The notes under the pieces were generated by a model. It saw only the letters and a program-made list of their open reading frames with translations, was not told the DNA's origin and ran no database searches. A stretch of 9,431 bases of DNA from Desulfuromonadaceae bacterium (lineage in GTDB: Bacteria > Desulfobacterota > Desulfuromonadia > Desulfuromonadales > SZUA-401): positions 1 through 9,431 of the forward strand of contig QKBP01000115.1 in the NCBI GenBank assembly GCA_003246035.1, written 5' to 3'. Positions within the stretch are counted from its first letter, which is position 1; each line of letters starts with the position of its first letter. Both the position numbers and the translations under genes were made by a program. This document shows, in pieces, positions 1 through 5,447 of the stretch.

Positions 1-2240
1 ATGACCTCGCGGGCATCCTCGGCGTGCTCGAGGAACGCCGACAGCCGCTCGTTCAGGGTCACATCCCCCCCGAGCACCCGGGTGTGGATGTCGTCGGCGA
101 ACACGTCGGTGTAGACACACACCCCTTCGGCCGGATCGTGCCACTGGACGTAATCGACCGGCACACCGCTGTAATCGGCCTCGGCACCGTGCGAGAAACC
201 GCCGAAATCGGCATAACCGTTGGACATCAGCGGCAGGATCCGCTCTCCCGGCGCGCCGATCTCGTTACCGGCCACCAGGTACTCGAGGCCGTGATCGACA
301 AGAAGATTGACGTCGAGGACCAGGTCGACGACCGTCACCACCCCTTCCTGCTTCACCTCCACCTCGCCCTCGAGGGTGCCGTTGACCATCAGCGCCCGGT
401 AGAGCGCCAGGTTCATCAACGGTGAATCGATGGCCTTCTCGACAAGCACCGTCTCGCCGGCTTCGTTGACATTCGCAGTCGTGTAGACCAGACGTCCGGC
501 CAGGTCGCGCTTGAGCGGGGCGAGCGAATTATTGAGCGTGGTGACCGCCTCGACCAGGTGCTTGTTGAGCACCGACGGGTTGGTCAACGCGGTACGCACG
601 CAGTTGAGCCTGCCGATCTCCACCTCTTGCACATAGTCTTCGAAGCCTGGGACCACCACGCACTTGAAGAGCCCGTCCATGTATTCCTCGAGCTGCATCG
701 GAACCGTCTCGAGCACCACCGGGACCTCCTGTCCGTCCGGGTCGACCACGATCACCTCGATCGGCTCGGCCGGGAGCGGCTGCACGCACCGGGTCTGCTC
801 ATCGAGGACCGGTACGCCGTTCTCGTCCCGCAGGATGATCCACAGGTCGCCGAAGAACTCCCCGCGGCTGCTGGTGTCGATGGCGTTGATGCCGAGGGCG
901 GTATTGACGAACATGATCGAATCGGCCGTGAGGGGGATCTCCTTGCCGCTCGCAGCGGCCAGCAGCGCCGCCGCGGTCTCGAGCTGCAGGTGCCTGATCG
1001 GCGTCGCGTCAAGCGGATCGGCCGGGGACACTTCCGGGATCGTCTCGTGGCTGCCGTCGCCGACGCGCAGATCGGCTGCCAGCGCCGGGATCGTGCCGTC
1101 GCCCGGGCGGTCCTGGATGATCCGGTGGATGAAGCCGATCATCGTGCGGGTATCGTCGGCATGCTTGGCAAACGCCGCGATATTGACCCCTTCGAAGTTC
1201 GCCTCGTAGAAAACGCGCTGCCAGGCATCGCCGGTCGCGTCGCTGTAGATGCACCCCATGTCGTCCGGTTCGTGGTACTGCACGTAGGCTATATCCCGTC
1301 CGGCGTAATCGAGCGCGGTGGAATGGAGCGCGCTCGAGAGGTCGGCATAGTTCTCGTGCAGGTCGACGCCACCGCTGCGCCCCGGAGTCCCGTCACGCAG
1401 GATCGCGAGTTCGCCCATCTCGAGGTCCGCGCGGATCTCGAGCCACGGCGCCGGGATCACCTGCCCCTCGTCGCCGGTCTTCTCCACCCCGTAGCCGGCG
1501 AGTCGCCCCCGGGTCAGCAGGGCGTGGTAGAGCGCCAGGTTCTCCCTCGGTGCGTCGATGGTCTTGCGGGTGGTCACGAGGGTCACTTCCTGGGTGTCCG
1601 GGTCGACGACCTCCTCGCTGCCGACCATCACCAGCCGCCCGGCCGGATCCTTCTCCAGGCGCTCGGCGGCGTTGATATTCTTCATCGCCTCCTCGAAGGC
1701 CCGCGCGAGCATGTCGGGGTTCTGGACATGCGAGCGCACCATGTTGAGGCGCTCAAGGACCACTTCCTGGGTGTAGTCTTCGTAGCCGAGCACCACGCTG
1801 CACTTCGACTCGCCCTGCATGTACTCTTCGACCACCATCGGCACGGTATCCAGGAACTCGCCGGTCGGCTCCCCGAATTCGTCGAGAATCGGAATCGGCT
1901 CGGAGGCGACCGGCTGCTTGCAGCCGTTTTCGTCAAGCACCGGCACTCCGTACTCGTCGCGCACCACGATCCACAAATCACCGTACATGCATTTCGGCTT
2001 GCGCTCGACGTTGTTGATCCCCATCACCGAGTTGACAAACACCACCTGTTCGACACCGATCGGAACCTCCTTGCCGGTCGCTGCGCCGAGGAAGGTCGCG
2101 GCGCTCTCGAGCACCAGCGGGTCGATCGGCGGCTCGGCCGAAGGGGTCTCCTCGACCCAGTTGCTGCCGTCGCTGCACCCCAGCACTCCGAGCAGCAGGG
2201 TCACCAGTAAACATCCCCACACTCTCCTGTACCCGTTCAT
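1..2240 (-). CDS. Tandem-duplicated secreted lipoprotein, unknown family (3' end outside window)
   Basis: An open minus-strand frame of 746 codons runs from the ATG at 2240 off the left edge. The N-terminus has two arginines, a hydrophobic stretch (about residues 10-20) and a lipobox ending V-L-G-C with Cys22, so an exported lipoprotein is expected. The rest is two homologous units, about residues 39-414 and 415-746+. Both contain GKE[VI]P, FVN..(x)GIN, GDLWI, RDE.GVPVLDE, TVPM..EEYM.G, EDY.QEV, AGRLV, NLALY.AL and YVQ[YW]H[ED]P; the last motif begins at Tyr319 and Tyr697. Three Cys per unit sit in matching places (before QP, in KC, before [IV]Y[ST]D), suggesting disulfides in each domain. 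The start is supported by GGAGG at 2247-2251, six bases upstream. I recognise no catalytic motif and no named family. It lies downstream of another lipoprotein gene and a LuxR regulator on the same strand. The reading frame and duplication are firm; the function is unknown. Confidence 0.88.
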   Translation of the reverse strand, partial: MNGYRRVWGCLLVTLLLGVLGCSDGSNWVEETPSAEPPIDPLVLESAATFLGAATGKEVPIGVEQVVFVNSVMGINNVERKPKCMYGDLWIVVRDEYGVPVLDENGCKQPVASEPIPILDEFGEPTGEFLDTVPMVVEEYMQGESKCSVVLGYEDYTQEVVLERLNMVRSHVQNPDMLARAFEEAMKNINAAERLEKDPAGRLVMVGSEEVVDPDTQEVTLVTTRKTIDAPRENLALYHALLTRGRLAGYGVEKTGDEGQVIPAPWLEIRADLEMGELAILRDGTPGRSGGVDLHENYADLSSALHSTALDYAGRDIAYVQYHEPDDMGCIYSDATGDAWQRVFYEANFEGVNIAAFAKHADDTRTMIGFIHRIIQDRPGDGTIPALAADLRVGDGSHETIPEVSPADPLDATPIRHLQLETAAALLAAASGKEIPLTADSIMFVNTALGINAIDTSSRGEFFGDLWIILRDENGVPVLDEQTRCVQPLPAEPIEVIVVDPDGQEVPVVLETVPMQLEEYMDGLFKCVVVPGFEDYVQEVEIGRLNCVRTALTNPSVLNKHLVEAVTTLNNSLAPLKRDLAGRLVYTTANVNEAGETVLVEKAIDSPLMNLALYRALMVNGTLEGEVEVKQEGVVTVVDLVLDVNLLVDHGLEYLVAGNEIGAPGERILPLMSNGYADFGGFSHGAEADYSGVPVDYVQWHDPAEGVCVYTDVFADDIHTRVLGGDVTLNERLSAFLEHAEDAREV

Positions 2241-2255
2241 CGTCTTCCTCCCCCG

Positions 2256-2291
2256 AAAAAGGGAGCGGAGGACTCCCCATCCTCCGCTCCC
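2256..2291 (-). terminator. Intrinsic terminator/attenuator between two lipoprotein genes
   Basis: A perfect 12-bp inverted repeat (2261-2272 with 2280-2291), very GC-rich, has a 7-base loop and is followed on the minus strand by five T residues (2256-2260). It starts 10 bases after the stop codon at 2302-2304. The T tract ends four bases before the GGAGG ribosome site of the next gene, so the hairpin sits almost on that gene's translation start. It probably ends most transcripts of the upstream gene and sets the level of read-through into the downstream lipoprotein. Confidence 0.85.
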
Positions 2292-2301
2292 CACGTTCAC
2301 G

Positions 2302-3777
2302 CTAGTTTCCTGGCGCCAGATAGATATACAGAACGCTCTTGTAGACCTCTTCCCCTGCGTAGGCAGCGTCGACCTCGAGCACCGCCGGGAATAACGGCCC
2401 GTCCCCTTCGACCTCGGGGACCGGTATCGGTGCCGCCTCGGCGAGGAACGTGTTCACCGCGATTGGAACCGGGTCGGCATAGAGACTGACCTCCGTTTCA
2501 CTCAACGGAGCCGGGGCGGCAAGCGTCGTCCCTAAGGCCTCGGGATCGAGACTCAAAGTCAGGCGGTACCATCCGGGCGTGATCCCCTGCCCGTTCAGAT
2601 CCCAGATATAGCCATAGGTCAGGCTCCCGGAACCGTTGATCTCGGCACCGAAGGCGAACAGCGAATCCCCCTCGACATATTCCGGAAGGTAGGTGTTCCA
2701 GACGGCGCCGCTGTACAGGGTCTCGACGATCTCCTCGTTCCACTCGACCGGCCTTTCGGTCCCGGGATGGTTCATGTCCTCAACCGTGAGACGGGCGTTC
2801 GGCGTATAGACTACCCGACTGGTCGCCTCGAAGGTCAGGCCGGTCGCGCCGAAGTACTCGGCGTACTTGCCGCCAAAGAGCGAGATCATCTCGAAGGCTG
2901 TCATGGTCTCCCCTTCGGGGAGGACCTGGCTGAGGTTGACCTCGACCCGCAGCATATCCTGGGCTGCCGTCCACTGGTGACCGGTGAGGTTGTCTCCCCA
3001 CCCGGCAGTGACAAACTGCGGCGTTACCGACCCGTCGAACCAGTCCGCCTGCCAGCTCGAATCGGTCCCCTGGGCGTACGCGGCTTCCCCGGTGAACGTC
3101 TTGGTCACAAGATCGAACGCCGGGATCAGATCGTCGGCCAGGAGGACCGGTTCCGTCGTGATTACGCCATCAACCTCGACCAGGGTCGGCGTACGCAGTC
3201 CGGTACTCGTGAAGACAGGGGTCCCCTCGTCGTCAGAAACCGTCAGTCCGCTCAGGCCACGCCCCTCGGAGAAAAGCATCGGTACCGAGAGGTTGTTCCC
3301 CAGCCCTTCGATCCGCCAGATACCGCCGCCGGGAAGTTCCAGGGCACAGGTCACGCAGTTGGAGCAAGGTCCCTCGACGGCACCGAACAGGGCGGTAACG
3401 ACATAGCGATAAACCACCCCTCCTTCCAGCTCCCCTTGCCCTGTTGCCGGCTGGCCCTCTTCCCCCATCCAGTCCCCATGAATGAAGGGCGGCAGGACAT
3501 TCTCGGCGAGCAGGGTGGCCTCACCCGGCACCGGGTCGCTGCCGTCGGTGGTGACATAGACGTTGTAACCGGTCGCGTCGACCAACGGCTCCCAATCCAG
3601 GACATTATAGGTATCCCCGGTGTAGCTCTGCACTGTCGGTGCCGGCAGTCCGTCCGTCGAGGTGGTGGACGACGAACCGCTGTCGCACCCGGCCAGGACA
3701 AGGCAGGCGCAGACCACCATCAGGAACTGCAGAACCTCCCATTGCCATCGACCCCATACCCTCACTGCCGCTTTCAT
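2302..3777 (-). CDS. Secreted lipoprotein with an N-terminal FN3-like domain
   Basis: This encodes 491 residues. The N-terminus has positive charges, a hydrophobic core (about residues 15-30) and a clear lipobox L-A-G-C with Cys31, followed by a Ser/Thr-rich linker (residues 33-42) typical of mature lipoproteins. Residues about 45-145 resemble a fibronectin type III domain: a proline start, a W near L-D-W-E, the pattern A-T-G-Y-N-V-Y, and a late Y-R-Y-V-V-T-A strand. It ends in a Cys-rich patch (C-S-N-C-V-T-C). The remaining roughly 340 residues are rich in Gly, Thr and aromatic residues, look like beta-sheet and match no family I know. The start is supported by AAAGGAGAGAGG just upstream. 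It lies 120 bp downstream of a LuxR-type regulator gene on the same strand and 61 bp upstream of a second lipoprotein gene. FN3-like domains usually act in surface adhesion or protein contact; that role is an inference here. Confidence 0.9.
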   Translation of the reverse strand: MKAAVRVWGRWQWEVLQFLMVVCACLVLAGCDSGSSSTTSTDGLPAPTVQSYTGDTYNVLDWEPLVDATGYNVYVTTDGSDPVPGEATLLAENVLPPFIHGDWMGEEGQPATGQGELEGGVVYRYVVTALFGAVEGPCSNCVTCALELPGGGIWRIEGLGNNLSVPMLFSEGRGLSGLTVSDDEGTPVFTSTGLRTPTLVEVDGVITTEPVLLADDLIPAFDLVTKTFTGEAAYAQGTDSSWQADWFDGSVTPQFVTAGWGDNLTGHQWTAAQDMLRVEVNLSQVLPEGETMTAFEMISLFGGKYAEYFGATGLTFEATSRVVYTPNARLTVEDMNHPGTERPVEWNEEIVETLYSGAVWNTYLPEYVEGDSLFAFGAEINGSGSLTYGYIWDLNGQGITPGWYRLTLSLDPEALGTTLAAPAPLSETEVSLYADPVPIAVNTFLAEAAPIPVPEVEGDGPLFPAVLEVDAAYAGEEVYKSVLYIYLAPGN

Positions 3778-3796
3778 GACCTCTCTCCTTTCATAA

Positions 3797-3812
3797 ATTA
3801 GTATTTCCTAAT
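3797..3812. repeat. Short inverted repeat upstream of the FN3-like lipoprotein gene
   Basis: ATTAG (3797-3801) and CTAAT (3808-3812) form a perfect 5-bp dyad with a 6-base spacer. It lies 20-35 bases upstream of the lipoprotein ATG in an unusually AT-rich spacer. It could be an operator or a weak 5' UTR hairpin. Arms this short occur by chance in AT-rich DNA, so the call is weak. No convincing sigma-70 promoter pair was found in the 120-bp spacer (3778-3897): a TTGACC at 3865-3870 has no good -10 partner. Confidence 0.3.
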
Positions 3813-3876
3813 GTTAAGTATGGCGCTTTAATCCTCCGGAGCAATGTGTCGGAAGTAGTTATCTGGTCAACGAAAG

Positions 3877-3898
3877 GGTTAATACGAAGGTATGAACC
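3877..3898. repeat. Imperfect inverted repeat at the 3' end of the LuxR-type gene
   Basis: Two nine-base arms (3877-3885 and 3890-3898) pair with one mismatch around a GAAG loop. The element overlaps the first base of the regulator's stop codon. It lacks a U-rich tail on either strand, so it is not a standard intrinsic terminator. It could be a 3' stem that stabilises the regulator mRNA, or an operator for the lipoprotein gene downstream. Confidence 0.35.
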
Positions 3899-4497
3899 TA
3901 ATGAACGGACGGGGTGGGATTGCTCATGACCAGGCGGACCAGCTGCGACCGATTGGAAACCTTGAGCTTGCGGTAGATCTTGCTGACATGGGATTTGATG
4001 GTCTGCTCGCAGAGGCACAGGCGATCGGCAATTTCCCGGTTGCGCATCCCCTGCGAAATCATCCCGACGATGCGGCGCTCCTGGGGAGTGAGGTGGGCAA
4101 TCTGGGCATGTTCACGGGCCCCGTGATCGAAGATCAGCCCCTTGAGGTGCTTCTGTTCCAGCCAGAACTGGCCATCTCGAATGGCGTGCAGCGCCTTGTT
4201 GAGCAGGGCGGGGTTGAATTCGGGGCTGAAAACCCCGTCGAAATGGTAGCTGAGCAGCAGAAAGGTGACAGCCTCGTCGTTGTAGCCGGTGTCGACCAGA
4301 ACGAATCGGGCCTCGGGGTGCTTGTCGCGGTGCACATCACACCCCCGGCTCCCATCGGTCAGGATCACCTCAGTCGCAGTCAGGACGGGAAAGGCATCGT
4401 CGTTGACCGCGATGAGGTGCCCTGTGTCGAGACGCTGCAGCAGGTCCCGCAGTGCCTCGGCGAGCAAACGGTTTCGGAGACAAACCCGGATGTTCAT
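3898..4497 (-). CDS. LuxR/NarL-type transcription regulator with a degenerate receiver domain
   Basis: This encodes 199 residues. Residues about 134-193 form a typical LuxR-type helix-turn-helix: L-T-P-Q-E-R at 136-141, then N-R-E-I-A at 153-157 and T-I-K-S-H-V at 166-171. Residues 1-125 have the length and hydrophobic pattern of a receiver domain but lack most phosphorylation residues. The acidic pair after the first strand is replaced by Arg8-Asn9, and the conserved Lys near the end is missing (Ser91-Pro92 in the usual place). Asp48 may occupy the phospho-acceptor position. It is therefore probably an atypical response regulator that works without standard phosphorylation or senses something else. 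The ATG at 4497 is the earliest possible start, because an in-frame TGA lies two codons upstream; its Shine-Dalgarno (GGTGA) is weak. No histidine kinase is visible in the window. Being just upstream of the two lipoprotein genes, it is a good candidate for their regulator. Confidence 0.9.
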   Translation of the reverse strand: MNIRVCLRNRLLAEALRDLLQRLDTGHLIAVNDDAFPVLTATEVILTDGSRGCDVHRDKHPEARFVLVDTGYNDEAVTFLLLSYHFDGVFSPEFNPALLNKALHAIRDGQFWLEQKHLKGLIFDHGAREHAQIAHLTPQERRIVGMISQGMRNREIADRLCLCEQTIKSHVSKIYRKLKVSNRSQLVRLVMSNPTPSVH

Positions 4498-4518
4498 GGA
4501 TCACCAGCCCGTGTGCCC

Positions 4519-4536
4519 GTGAAGTGGATACTTCAC
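4519..4536. promoter_or_regulatory. Perfect 7-bp inverted repeat upstream of the LuxR-type gene
   Basis: GTGAAGT (4519-4525) and ACTTCAC (4530-4536) are perfect complements separated by GGAT. The site lies 22-39 bases upstream of the regulator's ATG, downstream of the predicted promoter, so it would be in the 5' UTR. It may be an operator for autoregulation or an RNA hairpin near the weak ribosome site. Confidence 0.5.
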
Positions 4537-4557
4537 TAAAACACTTGGTATTAAAAA

Positions 4558-4585
4558 ATGCTAACATCGATGGTGAGCTTTTCAA
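4558..4585 (-). promoter_or_regulatory. Candidate sigma-70 promoter of the LuxR-type gene
   Basis: On the minus strand, TTGAAA (4580-4585) is followed after 16 bases by TAGCAT (4558-4563), preceded by TGT to give an extended -10 (TGnTAGCAT). The predicted transcript start is near 4551, giving a 5' UTR of about 54 bases that contains the 4519-4536 inverted repeat. The same extended -10 hexamer recurs at the predicted slyX promoter. Confidence 0.45.
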
Positions 4586-4647
4586 GCGAATCAACCGGCA
4601 GAACGGTTCGGTTTTTACCCAGGCTCGGTGCGCAACTCATGATTTCC

Positions 4648-4671
4648 TGCCTATTTTGGCAAATTTAGGCA
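4648..4671. promoter_or_regulatory. 24-bp imperfect palindrome upstream of the receiver gene
   Basis: TGCCTA (4648-4653) and TAGGCA (4666-4671) are perfect complements around a 12-base AT-rich centre. Nine of the twelve possible pairs match across the whole dyad. It lies 16 bases upstream of the predicted -35 box of the receiver gene, where an activator would bind. It is a candidate operator only. Confidence 0.35.
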
Positions 4672-4687
4672 TGCACGCTTCCGCAGC

Positions 4688-4716
4688 TTGCACTCCCCTG
4701 CAAAATCGGTCATAAC
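4688..4716 (+). promoter_or_regulatory. Candidate sigma-70 promoter of the receiver gene
   Basis: TTGCAC (4688-4693) and CATAAC (4711-4716) are separated by the optimal 17 bases. The predicted start is near 4723, next to a perfect 10-bp palindrome CATTGCAATG at 4725-4734 that could be a regulator site. Both boxes match the consensus only in part. Confidence 0.4.
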
Positions 4717-4767
4717 AAACTCTGCATTGCAATGACGTGCCAGCGACACCCCCCGGGAGAGAGGCCC

Positions 4768-5130
4768 ATGAAGCGTATTGTTGTGATCGACGACTGCAGA
4801 CTTACCCTCACCATGGCCAGGGACATTCTCGAGGAGGCCGGCTACGAAGTGTTGACCGCCGAATCGGGGATCGAAGCCAATGAGCACATTTATGCCTCTC
4901 CCCCACCCGACCTGATCCTGATCGACGTGGTGATGCCGATGCTCCAGGGAGACCGCAAGGTCAAGCTCCTCAAGGACCGGCACACCAGCGCCCGCATCCC
5001 GGTGCTGCTGATGTCGAGCAAGTCGATCGAGGAACTCGAACGTCTCGTGGCGGAATCGGGAGCCGACGGGTACATGCAGAAGCCCCTGCGCCCCGAGAAC
5101 CTGCTCAACACGATTCATCAGTGGACCTGA
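4768..5130 (+). CDS. Stand-alone CheY-like response regulator receiver protein
   Basis: This encodes 120 residues that are one complete receiver domain with no output domain. All phosphorylation residues are present: acidic Asp8-Asp9, phospho-acceptor Asp53 (in L-I-D-V-V-M-P), Ser83 at the Thr/Ser switch position, and Lys105 followed by Pro106. It would take a phosphoryl group from a histidine kinase and act by protein contact, as in chemotaxis or phosphorelays. No partner kinase is in the window. The start at 4768 was chosen because a frame opening further upstream would add a non-conserved leader, while the domain begins at once with M-K-R-I-V-V-I-D-D. A purine-rich GGGAGAGAGG lies just upstream. 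It is on the plus strand, divergent from the LuxR-type gene and 79 bp before a ferredoxin gene. With no terminator between them, the two may be cotranscribed. Confidence 0.92.
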   Translation: MKRIVVIDDCRLTLTMARDILEEAGYEVLTAESGIEANEHIYASPPPDLILIDVVMPMLQGDRKVKLLKDRHTSARIPVLLMSSKSIEELERLVAESGADGYMQKPLRPENLLNTIHQWT

Positions 5131-5136
5131 TTTTTC

Positions 5137-5164
5137 TTGCCTTTCTTGCTGCATGGTCTATATT
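5137..5164 (+). promoter_or_regulatory. Weak candidate promoter of the ferredoxin gene
   Basis: TTGCCT (5137-5142) and TATATT (5159-5164) are 16 bases apart in the T-rich spacer after the receiver gene. The -10 is good and the -35 only partial. If used, transcription would start near 5171, on the inverted repeat at 5170-5186. Confidence 0.3.
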
Positions 5165-5169
5165 TTCCA

Positions 5170-5186
5170 CTCGAAGTTTTTTCGAG
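5170..5186. promoter_or_regulatory. Inverted repeat upstream of the ferredoxin ribosome site
   Basis: CTCGAA (5170-5175) and TTCGAG (5181-5186) are perfect 6-bp complements around GTTTT. It is 11 bases upstream of the GAGGAGG Shine-Dalgarno (5198-5204). It may be an operator or a 5' hairpin affecting ferredoxin mRNA. Confidence 0.35.
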
Positions 5187-5209
5187 ACACTACAGCCGAG
5201 GAGGACATC

Positions 5210-5383
5210 ATGGGAAGCCATTACATTACTGACGATTGCACCACCTGCGGCGCCTGCGCCGATTCCTGCCCTGTCGAAGCGATCAGCGAAGGGGCTGAAA
5301 AATTTGTCATCGATCAGGATACCTGCACCGATTGTTCGGCCTGCGTGGACACCTGTCCGGTTGACGCCATCAAGTGCGACTAA
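5210..5383 (+). CDS. Small 2[4Fe-4S] bacterial-type ferredoxin
   Basis: This encodes 57 residues with two complete cluster motifs C-x2-C-x2-C-x3-C-P: Cys10, 13, 16 and 20, and Cys39, 42, 45 and 49. Size and spacing are those of clostridial-type low-potential ferredoxins, cytoplasmic one-electron carriers for oxidoreductases and radical or reductive enzymes. The ATG at 5210 is supported by GAGGAGG five bases upstream; a frame opening at 5153 would add a leader that is not ferredoxin-like. An extra Cys56 sits next to the C-terminus. The radical SAM gene beyond the terminator needs a low-potential electron donor, so this ferredoxin could serve it, but the genes converge and are not cotranscribed. 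A strong terminator follows directly. Confidence 0.96.
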   Translation: MGSHYITDDCTTCGACADSCPVEAISEGAEKFVIDQDTCTDCSACVDTCPVDAIKCD

Positions 5384-5397
5384 GCTAGCACCAACAG

Positions 5398-5427
5398 AAA
5401 AACGGGGGCCGAGGCCCCCGTTTTTTT
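5398..5427. terminator. Bidirectional intrinsic terminator
   Basis: An 8-bp all-GC stem (5403-5410 with 5413-5420; the inner pair likely opens to a CGAG tetraloop) is flanked by five A on the left and seven T on the right. It therefore ends the ferredoxin transcript on the plus strand and, read in reverse, the radical SAM operon ending at 5448 on the minus strand. Confidence 0.92.
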
Positions 5428-5447
5428 GTCCCGACTCCCCTCCTCGT

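Noticed and set aside
558..2210. A 550-codon open frame on the plus strand
   Set aside because: It is antisense to the duplicated lipoprotein gene, has a His/Arg/Asp-rich composition without domains, and lacks a good ribosome site. It arises from the GC-rich codon use of the real gene.
2767..3801. A 344-codon plus-strand open frame opposite the FN3-like lipoprotein
   Set aside because: Its composition is rich in Arg, Gly and His with no recognisable domain or signal. The minus-strand frame has a lipobox, an FN3-like pattern and a ribosome site.
3791..3818. TTAACA-N16-TATGAA as a promoter for the FN3-like lipoprotein
   Set aside because: The transcript would start at or after the Shine-Dalgarno, so the strong ribosome site would be lost.
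4545..4563. Possible sigma-54 promoter (TTGG ... TGC) on the plus strand
   Set aside because: The GG and GC elements are 11 bases apart instead of 10, and the region is better explained as the divergent LuxR promoter.
4452..4715. An 87-codon plus-strand frame in the LuxR-receiver spacer
   Set aside because: It overlaps the start of the LuxR-type gene in antisense, spans predicted promoters and has no ribosome site or domain.
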